A DNA stretch of 6,643 nucleotides from Desulfobacteraceae bacterium (GCA_028572035.1 JAPVWE010000077.1:1-6643); one strand, 5' to 3'. Shown: positions 1-5,644, counted from the stretch's first letter. Program-made: numbers and translations. The notes: a model not told the origin generated them from the letters alone.

Positions 1-37
1 AATTTCAAAGAGCTAAAATGTTACAAAAATTTATAGT

Positions 38-314
38 CAGAAATTTGCAAACTCCTTTTATATGGATATTTCTTATGTAGAGATCTCATTTTAATCAGGG
101 CTGGGGATGTTTCTGAAAAGCAATATCTTAAAAAAGATACCACAGGACTTTGAAGTGGCCAAATATTTGGGGTTTACTCCTACGAGCCAATGGGAATCAC
201 CTCCCTAAAGATTGTTAAACCTCAAATATTTGGCCACACTTTTCTAAAATCAATAGATATTGCTTTGAGGAAATTTCCCCAGCCCTACTATGATATTGAG
301 TTTGTAAATTTCTG
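38..314 (+). repeat. Large palindromic repeat, element E1
   Basis: This fills the non-coding stretch before guaA. Three nested arm pairs are visible. The outer pair is 39-54 with 298-313 (15 of 16 paired). The middle pair is 97-128 with 255-286 (27 of 32). The inner pair is 155-176 with 216-237 (21 of 22 plus one G.T). The inner arms enclose a 39-nt loop at 177-215, with GAATC at 194-198. E2 (3776-4070) is the same element inverted: inner arms, loop, the A-rich spacer after the middle arm, and the mismatch pattern all align. E3 shares the left-end stretch around ATCAGG..TGGGGATG and the loop pentamer. The boundaries 38 and 314 assume that the ends begin with CAG as in E3. I found no clean target-site duplication, so the ends are uncertain. 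I see no plausible coding sequence inside. Confidence 0.75.
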
Positions 315-325
315 GAGAATATTAT
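296..325 (+). promoter_or_regulatory. Candidate guaA promoter at the right end of E1
   Basis: A -35-like TTGAGT lies at 296-301 and a -10-like TATTAT at 320-325, with an 18-bp spacer. Transcription would begin near 332, leaving a leader of only about 16 nt before the ATG at 348. The -35 box overlaps the right outer arm of E1 (298-313), so E1 may have brought part of this promoter. The region is AT-rich and chance matches are common. A promoter beyond the left edge of the window is equally possible and would place all of E1 in the leader. Confidence 0.3.
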
Positions 326-347
326 TTCCAAGAAAGAGATTTGAGGG

Positions 348-1877
348 ATGATCTTAATTATTGACTTCGGTTCCCAGTACAACCAGCTCATTGCCAGGAG
401 GGTCAGGGAGCAGCATGTTTACTGCCAGATAGAGCCTCCAGACATTGAACTGTCCAGGATTAGATCTCTAGCCCCTAAGGGAATAATACTCTCAGGGGGA
501 CCGGCAAGCATATATGAGAAAAACAGCCCTAAAGTAGACCCTCGGATCTTCAATCTAAATATTCCCATACTTAGTATATGTTATGGCATGCACTATATGA
601 TAGATACTCTGGGCGGTAAGGTCGAGGGTGCATCCAAAAGAGAATATGGCCTGGCCGAGCTAAAGATGCTTAGATCAACGGGCATTTTTTATGGGATCAA
701 CACGTTAACCCCCTGCTGGATGAGTCATGGGGATTCTGCTTCCCGTCTTCCAGGGGGATTTGAAATAACCGCCTCAACAGAAAATACCAAGATTGCCACA
801 GTTGAAAACAGCAAAAAAAGGCTCTATGGCCTGCAATTCCATCCTGAAGTCGCCCATACACCTGAGGGGAAGAAGATGCTGAGGAATTTCCTTTTCAGAA
901 TATGCGGTTGCAAGAGGACATGGACCATGAAATCCTTTATTGGAAAGACGATAGAAGAGATAAAAGGGGAAGTTGGAGAAAAAAAGGTCATCTTGGGGCT
1001 AAGTGGTGGTGTAGATTCTTCAGTGACGGCCGTTCTTCTCAACAGGGCTATTGGGAAACAATTGACCTGCGTCTTTGTGGACAACGGCCTTTTAAGAAAA
1101 GGGGAGGGGGAGAGGGTTAAAAGCCTATTCAAACGCCATTTTCGGATGAACCTGAGATTCATCAACGCCAGAAAAATGTTCCTGGAACCACTGAAGGGTG
1201 TTGTAGATCCTGAAAGAAAAAGGAAGATAATAGGAAGGGCCTTCATCAGGATATTTGAGGATGAGGCCTCAAGAATCAAAGGAGTTGGCTTTCTGGCACA
1301 GGGAACCCTCTATCCAGACCTGATTGAATCCAGATCTCCCTTTGGAGGGCCATCAGCGGTTATCAAATCCCATCATAATGTTGGGGGCCTTCCTAAGAAG
1401 ATGCGCCTGAGGCTCATCGAGCCTTTGAGACATCTGTTTAAGGACGAGGTCAGGGTTTTGGGTAAAGAACTTGGTCTGTCTGATGATATTGTTTATCGCC
1501 ACCCCTTCCCAGGACCCGGGTTGGCAGTAAGGATTATTGGCGAGGTAACGGCAAGACATCTATCTATCTTGCGACAGGCAGATGATATTTTGATAACAGA
1601 AATTAAGAAAAGCAATCATTACCAAAGGCTATGGCAGTCCTTCGCAATCCTTTTGCCTCTGAAGAGCGTGGGGATCATGGGGGATAGGCGGACATATGAA
1701 CATATTGTGGTCATCAGGGCTGTAAACAGCCGTGATGCTATGACTGCAGATTGGGCCAGGCTTCCTCATTCTCTCCTGGCCAGGATTTCAAACCGGATTA
1801 TCAATGAGGTCAGGGGTGTTAATAGGGCAGTCTATGATATCAGCTCAAAACCGCCAAGCACAATAGAGTGGGAGTAG
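348..1877 (+). CDS. guaA: GMP synthase (glutamine-hydrolysing)
   Basis: Cytosolic enzyme that aminates XMP to GMP using ATP and glutamine, the last step of guanine nucleotide synthesis. The product is 509 residues, normal for the family. Residues 1-190 form the class I glutamine amidotransferase domain: nucleophile Cys78 in SICYGM, and His165 and Glu167 in LQFHPEV. The PP-loop ATP pyrophosphatase motif SGGVDSS is at 219-225, in LGLSGGVDSS. The dimerisation/XMP-binding domain carries HPFPGPGLAVR and ends in the typical KPPSTIEWE. All key residues are present, so the enzyme should be active. The start is supported because family members begin with ILIIDFGSQY. GAGGG abuts the ATG and is too close to be a normal Shine-Dalgarno; a purine-rich AAGAAAGAG lies at 330-338. 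The next gene, hisH, starts 9 bp downstream, suggesting co-transcription. Confidence 0.98.
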   Translation: MILIIDFGSQYNQLIARRVREQHVYCQIEPPDIELSRIRSLAPKGIILSGGPASIYEKNSPKVDPRIFNLNIPILSICYGMHYMIDTLGGKVEGASKREYGLAELKMLRSTGIFYGINTLTPCWMSHGDSASRLPGGFEITASTENTKIATVENSKKRLYGLQFHPEVAHTPEGKKMLRNFLFRICGCKRTWTMKSFIGKTIEEIKGEVGEKKVILGLSGGVDSSVTAVLLNRAIGKQLTCVFVDNGLLRKGEGERVKSLFKRHFRMNLRFINARKMFLEPLKGVVDPERKRKIIGRAFIRIFEDEASRIKGVGFLAQGTLYPDLIESRSPFGGPSAVIKSHHNVGGLPKKMRLRLIEPLRHLFKDEVRVLGKELGLSDDIVYRHPFPGPGLAVRIIGEVTARHLSILRQADDILITEIKKSNHYQRLWQSFAILLPLKSVGIMGDRRTYEHIVVIRAVNSRDAMTADWARLPHSLLARISNRIINEVRGVNRAVYDISSKPPSTIEWE

Positions 1878-1886
1878 GACCAAGGC

Positions 1887-2533
1887 ATGATTGCCATTAT
1901 TGATTATAAGGCCGGAAATCTTGCCAGTCTAGGTCGAGCCATAGACTATCTTGGATTTGAATGCCGGATTACCCACGATGTAAAGGAGGTATTAGGGGCT
2001 GATAGGGTTATCTTCCCGGGTGTTGGATCTGCAGGACAGGCCCTGCTGGATCTAAGAAAAATGGGGCTTGACCAGGCGCTCTGTGAACTCTATAAATCTG
2101 GTAAACCTTTCTTGGGCATCTGTCTGGGAACGCAGATAATCAGACCACCTGTCTTGGGCTGCTCCCTGGCAAGGTAAAACATTTTCCCATGCCGCTCCTC
2201 TCAAATGATGGCAAAAACCTCAAGGTGCCTCATATGGGCTGGAACCAGGTAAGGCTCAAAAGGGTGCACCCAGTTTTTAGCGGTGTTGCCCCAGAGAGTG
2301 AGTTTTATTTTGTCCACAGCTTTTATCCGGCACCAGTAGGTGATGAGACAATCATCGGGACAACTGATCATGGCATTACCTTCACCAGTGTACTGGGTGA
2401 AAAAAACCTTTTTGCTGTACAATTCCATCCAGAAAAGAGTGGTCCTCCGGGCCTGACCATCCTTAAGAACTTCTGTTTGTGGGAAGTCGACGATGATACG
2501 GAGAATGGATCTATCTCTTCGGATCAAAGATAA
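1887..2533 (+). pseudogene. hisH: Imidazole glycerol phosphate synthase glutaminase subunit, frame-disrupted
   Basis: HisH hydrolyses glutamine and passes ammonia to HisF, which makes imidazole glycerol phosphate and AICAR in histidine synthesis. The first part reads well from the ATG at 1887 (IIDYKAGNL, FPGVGSAGQ) through nucleophile Cys79 in FLGICLGTQII, ending near 2141. The same protein then continues in another frame from about 2144 (TTCLGLLPGKV, VPHMGWNQV, VHSFYP) through the His/Glu triad in VQFHPEKSG to the stop at 2531-2533. Without correction, translation ends at the TAA at 2175-2177, giving 96 residues. The family normally has roughly 7-9 more residues (a GxxSEE-like stretch) between GTQII and LGLLPG. 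A deletion of about 22 or 25 nt is therefore more likely than a single-base slip. Everything else is conserved, so the lesion is recent or an assembly error. No hisF is adjacent. The tail after LKNFCLW is an unusual short extension overlapping the convergent gene. Confidence 0.88.
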
Positions 2534-3755
2534 ACTCTTGTACATGGGTAATGGGGGCGAGTTCTCTGGCTGCCGCAAACATCTGCTCCCTGTTTAAAGG
2601 CTGCACGTGTTTTACAACCCACTCGCGAACTTTTTCTCCCGCAGGTAGTGACTGCTTGTAGCTCATAAAGTCAAGCCGCACATCCAGGGCATCTGCAACC
2701 ATACTTGCCAGCAGGGGCCAGATCTCACCGATATCACCTACAATGGGGAGACTGCCGGGAATCCTTGCAAACCCTGACATTTCCATCCGAAAAGGGATGC
2801 GCATAAGCTTGGTCTTGGGAAGGCCTCTGTGGACCGCATCCGTGACCGTTTTGGATTTTCGTTCCTGCATCCATGCCTTCTCCAGATTGGCATCCAGATC
2901 GATACGCACAATCTTCTTGTCAGCGAGGGAATAGGTCCATCCCTCTTCCCAGTCCGCCCATACACCGTGGCCCGTGAACAATTCAAAGGGGCCATCATGG
3001 ACTTCCTGGGAGAGGGCAAGCGCAGATTCGATAATCACATCTGCACTGTCCAGAAGCCTTGCAATGCGGTGGCAGCGTTCTGAAATGGATATTGAGTCCC
3101 CGATAGCAAGTCCCACCTCTCCACCTCCCACTAACTGGGGTACGGTTACCAGCACAGGAACATTGTGCTGGGCCCCAGCACCAATCATGGTGAGACGGTC
3201 AGCTCCATAGCCAGCCATCTGTTCAAAAGGGATGCCACAGCGCTTTGACAGGGCAAGGACGCCGCGCGCCAGCCTTTCTGTGCGAAGCCCCGTGGGGTAA
3301 GCAATGTTTCCAGCGACCTTGATGATGGTGTTTCCTTTGGCCCGGCGCATCCTCTTGTAAAGGCCCATATGGATCAGAATTTCACGCTGAAATTCCTCAA
3401 GCCTTGCCTTGGAAAGGATGCTGACCTCAAAAACCCCATCCGAGGGAAGTTTGTCCCGTTCAAATCCAAAGGCCGCACCATCAAATCGTTTCACCTTTTC
3501 CAGGGTGCCGGCCATCTCATGATTGATTACCGCAGAACTGGTCGAGACACCATCGATAATCTCCTTGTGGATGAGTTCTGCGATAAGGGTGGTCACCCCC
3601 TCATGCAGATTCGGGCCGCTACCCACCACGGCCACCACCTTGCCTCCTTTCTCCTTGGCCTTAACGATCACTTCAGTGGCTCGCTTCAGTCTCGTTCGGG
3701 CTCTTGGTGGAAGGCTATTGTACATATTTTCAATGGCCTTTCGATCAATTGTCAT
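2511..3755 (-). CDS. Conserved protein of unknown function, possibly deoxyhypusine-synthase-like fold
   Basis: I do not recognise this 414-residue protein with confidence. It is probably soluble, with no signal peptide or membrane segment. Residues 35-90 look like a Rossmann-type nucleotide-binding unit: VVAVVGSGPNLHEGV, then an acidic IIDGVSTSSAVINHEMAGTL stretch. Glycine-rich conserved-looking blocks follow: VAGNIAYPTGLRTERLARG, GYGADRLTMIGAGAQHNVPV, PQLVGGGEVGLAIGDSISIS, then DGPFELFTGHG. The early part resembles in style the deoxyhypusine synthase and LOR/SDH C-terminal groups (one-way glycine loop, then HEMAG-like helix). I do not see the catalytic lysine block of true deoxyhypusine synthase, so that function should not be assigned. 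The start is supported by GAGGAGG seven bases before the ATG. Its 3' end overlaps the hisH tail by 23 bp. A strong promoter at 4093-4121 would place element E2 in its leader. Confidence 0.88.
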   Translation of the reverse strand: MTIDRKAIENMYNSLPPRARTRLKRATEVIVKAKEKGGKVVAVVGSGPNLHEGVTTLIAELIHKEIIDGVSTSSAVINHEMAGTLEKVKRFDGAAFGFERDKLPSDGVFEVSILSKARLEEFQREILIHMGLYKRMRRAKGNTIIKVAGNIAYPTGLRTERLARGVLALSKRCGIPFEQMAGYGADRLTMIGAGAQHNVPVLVTVPQLVGGGEVGLAIGDSISISERCHRIARLLDSADVIIESALALSQEVHDGPFELFTGHGVWADWEEGWTYSLADKKIVRIDLDANLEKAWMQERKSKTVTDAVHRGLPKTKLMRIPFRMEMSGFARIPGSLPIVGDIGEIWPLLASMVADALDVRLDFMSYKQSLPAGEKVREWVVKHVQPLNREQMFAAARELAPITHVQEFIFDPKR

Positions 3756-3762
3756 GAGCCAA

Positions 3763-3768
3763 CCTCCT
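3763..3768 (-). promoter_or_regulatory. Ribosome binding site of the unknown minus-strand gene
   Basis: On the minus strand AGGAGG lies 7 bases before the ATG whose first base is 3755. It is the strongest Shine-Dalgarno in the window and fixes that start. It sits only 8 bp from the end of E2, so folding of E2 RNA could affect its access. Confidence 0.8.
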
Positions 3769-3775
3769 CTAATAA

Positions 3776-4070
3776 ATTAGTAACGTTCAAATGTTGAGGC
3801 CTAATTGTTCTTTAGGCCACATGATAAACATTCAATGATGTCTATGGTAATGACAATTTCTTCAAGGCGATATCTATAGGGCTCAGATGAAGGTGGTCAA
3901 ATATTTGGGCTTTAACACACCATTTGCAGATTCCAAGGGGCTTTGTGGAGCAAACCCCAAATATTTGACCACTGCAGAACACGGTGGAATATTTTTTTTG
4001 AGGTATCGCCTTTCAGAAACACTCATTACCCTATTAACCATCAATGCCTCAACTTTTGAACGTTACTAAT
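3776..4070 (-). repeat. Large palindromic repeat, element E2 (inverted relative to E1)
   Basis: Three nested arm pairs are visible: 3776-3800 with 4046-4070 (24 of 25 paired), 3846-3875 with 4001-4030 (24 of 30), and 3893-3909 with 3956-3972 (17 of 17). Read on the minus strand it aligns with E1 through the middle arm, the A-rich spacer, the inner arm, the loop (GAATC at 3933-3929) and the return arm. It also has its own small hairpin at 3798-3818 (GGCCTAA / TTAGGCC, 7-nt loop) inside one outer arm. The outer arm reads GTAACGTTCAAAAGT, like the E3 terminus GTAACGTCAAAGT. Flanking direct repeats CTAATAAATTA (3769-3779) and CTAATAATTTA (4066-4076) match at 10 of 11 but overlap the arms and are AT-rich, so they are weak evidence for a target duplication. 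Short reading frames through it are by-products of the palindrome. Confidence 0.8.
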
Positions 4071-4092
4071 AATTTAATAATAATTATTGGTA

Positions 4093-4121
4093 ATAATACT
4101 TAATTGAAATATCAAAGTCAA
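4093..4121 (-). promoter_or_regulatory. Near-consensus sigma-70-type promoter reading left through E2
   Basis: On the minus strand TTGACT (4121-4116) and TATTAT (4098-4093) are separated by exactly 17 bp, each 5 of 6 to consensus. Transcription would start near 4086, cross the whole of E2 and reach the start codon at 3755, giving a leader of about 330 nt. No other gene lies in between. The match is the best promoter in the window, although the surrounding DNA is AT-rich. Confidence 0.6.
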
Positions 4122-4129
4122 CTCAAATA

Positions 4130-4138
4130 CAACTAGCA
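4130..4138. repeat. Left 9-bp direct repeat flanking E3
   Basis: CAACTAGCA here is identical to 4517-4525. It immediately abuts the CAGGG terminus of E3, as expected for a target-site duplication made on insertion. Confidence 0.7.
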
Positions 4139-4516
4139 CAGGGCCACGTCATAGTGAAACATAACCTATTGTTTTTTCATCAGGATTGGGGATGGGTGTC
4201 TTTTTTTTGTTATGCCCTAAAATATGGCCCCTTTCTGGGACGTTTCAAAATGGTTTATTGCGCCATAATCCTTAGAATCATGCGCTCCGCCTATATAAAC
4301 CATTTTGAAACACCCACTAATCTAAGCTATATGAGGCCCGCCCTCCCCGTCCCGAGACCGGGACGGGATCGGGAGGCGCGAAGTTACTGGAATATCGTAT
4401 GGTTGCTGCATTATTTGGCAGGTGAAGCCTTCATACTCATGCCTTATAAGCCAGGGCTGGGCCAGGGGCATAATCAAAAAAAAGGCACCCATCCCCTGGA
4501 CTTTGACGTTACCCTG
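4139..4516 (+). mobile_element. MITE-like palindromic element E3
   Basis: The 378-bp element has terminal inverted repeats CAGGGnnACGTCAnAGT (14 of 17 identical; 4139-4155 and the complement of 4500-4516). It is flanked by identical 9-bp direct repeats. Inside, the arm 4188-4217 pairs with 4466-4496 with one mismatch and one bulged base, including a run of eight T/A. A perfect 16-bp stem, 4242-4257 with 4296-4311, encloses a 38-nt loop with GAATC at 4275-4279. That is the same loop position as in E1 and E2. No transposase is encoded, so it would need one supplied in trans; I cannot name the family. The right half carries about 150 bp without counterpart on the left, including the GC-rich hairpin at 4342-4376. 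A reading frame from 4154 to 4588 crosses the element and looks non-coding. Confidence 0.75.
4342..4376. repeat. GC-rich hairpin nested in E3
   Basis: CCCGTCCCG (4346-4354) pairs perfectly with CGGGACGGG (4359-4367) around a 4-nt AGAC loop. Outside it CCTC (4342-4345) pairs with GAGG (4373-4376) across a small bulge. The block is nearly all G+C while its surroundings are AT-rich, and it breaks the symmetry of E3. It resembles a REP-type palindrome inserted into the element. No T-run follows, so I do not call it a terminator. Confidence 0.6.
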
Positions 4517-4525
4517 CAACTAGCA
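4517..4525. repeat. Right 9-bp direct repeat flanking E3
   Basis: CAACTAGCA, identical to 4130-4138 and directly after the CCCTG end of E3. Confidence 0.7.
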
Positions 4526-4622
4526 AGGTGGCAGCATTTTTTCCTTTTAACATTCAGTCCTTTTGTGATAGTAAGAGTAGTGATTTAACATCTTTGCAGA
4601 TATTTTACAGGTATTTCCCTTG

Positions 4623-5387
4623 ATGGACCCCGTGTTAGTAAGTGACAATAAAATGCACGAAAAACAAACATCCGCCTCCCTCCTTCCTGGAGGAAGGATA
4701 AGAAGATGCCTTGCTTGTGGAACTGAGGAAATAAAACCAGGAAGACGTTATTGTTCAAAGCAATGCAGACAGAAACTAATGTGGGCCCTTTCTCTCTCTA
4801 AGGGATTACTCCAGACTCTGAATACACGATATGCAATTTTTTCATTTACCGAACATTACGTTTCCCTTGACGTGATGCCTACCTGGTCAAATGGTATATC
4901 TCGGTTTGTCTATGAAAGAAAATCAGGTTATCCCCCTGCCAATGCCCTCAAGGAGCTAGTCCTTGAAGCTGGCAAAGAATGGTATGAAAAAAGAAGCAGA
5001 CGGATTTCTCGCAGTTTCGCATCCCAGTCGATTCTCGAAGAAAAGGTTGAACACAGTATCAATCCCGATTCCATTAAACCGAATGCTAACAGAATCCCAA
5101 GGCTTTCCACCGATCAGAAAAAGGCCCTTAAGCATCTTAACATAAGTTTGGACCGTTTGGTCTTTGGAGATTATGTCAGGGAGATTAAAAAAGCCTATAG
5201 GGAAATGGCAAAAGTTTGTCATCCTGATAAAGGCGGAGATGGTGAGAGGTTTAAGGAAATAAACAGTGCCCATGAATCTATGCTACAGTGGGTACAGAAT
5301 CCCAGCTTCCGATCCAATAATGCGCTACCCGGATGTTGGTCCTATAATGGTTACAAAAACAGATGGTCACCCCCTTTATGGCATTAA
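4623..5387 (+). CDS. Cys4 zinc-finger / J-domain protein
   Basis: 254 residues from the ATG at 4623; a TTG at 4620 is a possible alternative start and neither has a convincing Shine-Dalgarno. A short cluster Cys29-x2-Cys32 ... Cys44-x3-Cys48 (CLACGTEE, YCSKQCRQK) should bind one zinc ion. A middle region rich in basic residues, without recognised domain, runs to about residue 165. Residues about 170-225 form a J-domain with the HPD tripeptide at 200-202 (REIKKAYREMAKVCHPDKGG, then FKEINSAHESM). HPD stimulates DnaK ATPase in known J-proteins, so a co-chaperone role that brings DnaK to a specific client is likely. This is not DnaJ itself: there is no Gly/Phe region or four-repeat zinc domain, and the J-domain is C-terminal. 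The tail GCWSYNGY...RWSPPLW is aromatic and may be conserved. Substrate unknown. It lies 106 bp after E3 and converges with the tRNA gene. Confidence 0.9.
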   Translation: MDPVLVSDNKMHEKQTSASLLPGGRIRRCLACGTEEIKPGRRYCSKQCRQKLMWALSLSKGLLQTLNTRYAIFSFTEHYVSLDVMPTWSNGISRFVYERKSGYPPANALKELVLEAGKEWYEKRSRRISRSFASQSILEEKVEHSINPDSIKPNANRIPRLSTDQKKALKHLNISLDRLVFGDYVREIKKAYREMAKVCHPDKGGDGERFKEINSAHESMLQWVQNPSFRSNNALPGCWSYNGYKNRWSPPLWH

Positions 5388-5394
5388 TCCTCAT

Positions 5395-5441
5395 GACCAC
5401 GGGCCCTTGGGGGATGCGATAAGGGTATTCAAGGAGTGGTC
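5395..5441 (+). terminator. Possible terminator after the J-domain gene
   Basis: GACCAC (5395-5400) pairs with GTGGTC (5436-5441), and inside it CCCTT (5404-5408) can pair with AAGGG (5421-5425). The following bases AAGATTTT contain only a short T-run. It sits 8 bp after the stop codon and also lies just past the 3' end of the minus-strand tRNA. The stem is broken by large bulges, so this is tentative. Confidence 0.3.
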
Positions 5442-5448
5442 AAGATTT

Positions 5449-5524
5449 TGGAGCCACCGGGCGGGATCGAACCGCCGACATCCTCATTACGAGTGAGGTG
5501 CTCTGCCATCTGAGCTACGGTGGC
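5449..5524 (-). tRNA. tRNA-Thr (anticodon CGT)
   Basis: The minus strand folds into a complete 76-nt cloverleaf including an encoded CCA. The acceptor stem GCCACCG / CGGTGGC is fully paired. The D arm is GCTC/GAGC. The anticodon stem CCTCA/TGAGG holds loop CTCGTAA, giving anticodon CGT, which reads the threonine codon ACG. The T arm GGCGG/CCGCC has the standard TTCGATC loop. The discriminator base is T. It is a single tRNA with no neighbour in a cluster, convergent with the J-domain gene and divergent from pyrF. There is no repeat of its 3' end nearby, so no sign of use as an integration site. Confidence 0.97.
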
Positions 5525-5538
5525 CCTTTTGCTTTATA

Positions 5539-5566
5539 TTTATACCTTTTTTAGGAAAGAGTCCAA
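5539..5566 (-). promoter_or_regulatory. Likely promoter of the tRNA-Thr gene
   Basis: On the minus strand TTGGAC (5566-5561) and TATAAA (5544-5539) are spaced by 16 bp and lie about 15 bp before the mature 5' end of the tRNA. A second TATAAA at 5538-5533 is worse placed. Confidence 0.55.
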
Positions 5567-5644
5567 CTTTTTTCTGATGTCCCTTGATAGCTGTTATTTG
5601 TCCGCACATTTTCCAAAAGGCGAACCATATAGGGAAAAAATGAG

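Noticed and set aside
38..314. Purine or guanine riboswitch upstream of guaA
   Set aside because: The architecture is one long nested hairpin, not a three-way junction. The same element also sits before unrelated genes and in a transposed copy.
824..1279. 151-codon open frame antisense to guaA, and a 72-codon frame at 902-1120
   Set aside because: Both lie wholly inside guaA, which is intact with all motifs; their translations show no family pattern.
2133..2160. Programmed ribosomal frameshift in hisH
   Set aside because: There is no slippery heptamer or stimulatory structure at the break, and residues conserved in the family are missing, which slippage would not explain.
2201..2578. 125-codon minus-strand open frame over hisH
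   Set aside because: Shadow of the second hisH segment, whose reading (VPHMGWNQV, VQFHPEK) is unmistakable.
3887..4588. Plus-strand open frames of 60 and 144 codons through E2 and E3
   Set aside because: They run through palindrome arms and spacers, have no ribosome site and encode no recognisable protein.
5266..5496. 76-codon plus-strand frame overlapping the J-domain gene end and the tRNA
   Set aside because: It crosses the tRNA gene antisense and has no coding signature.
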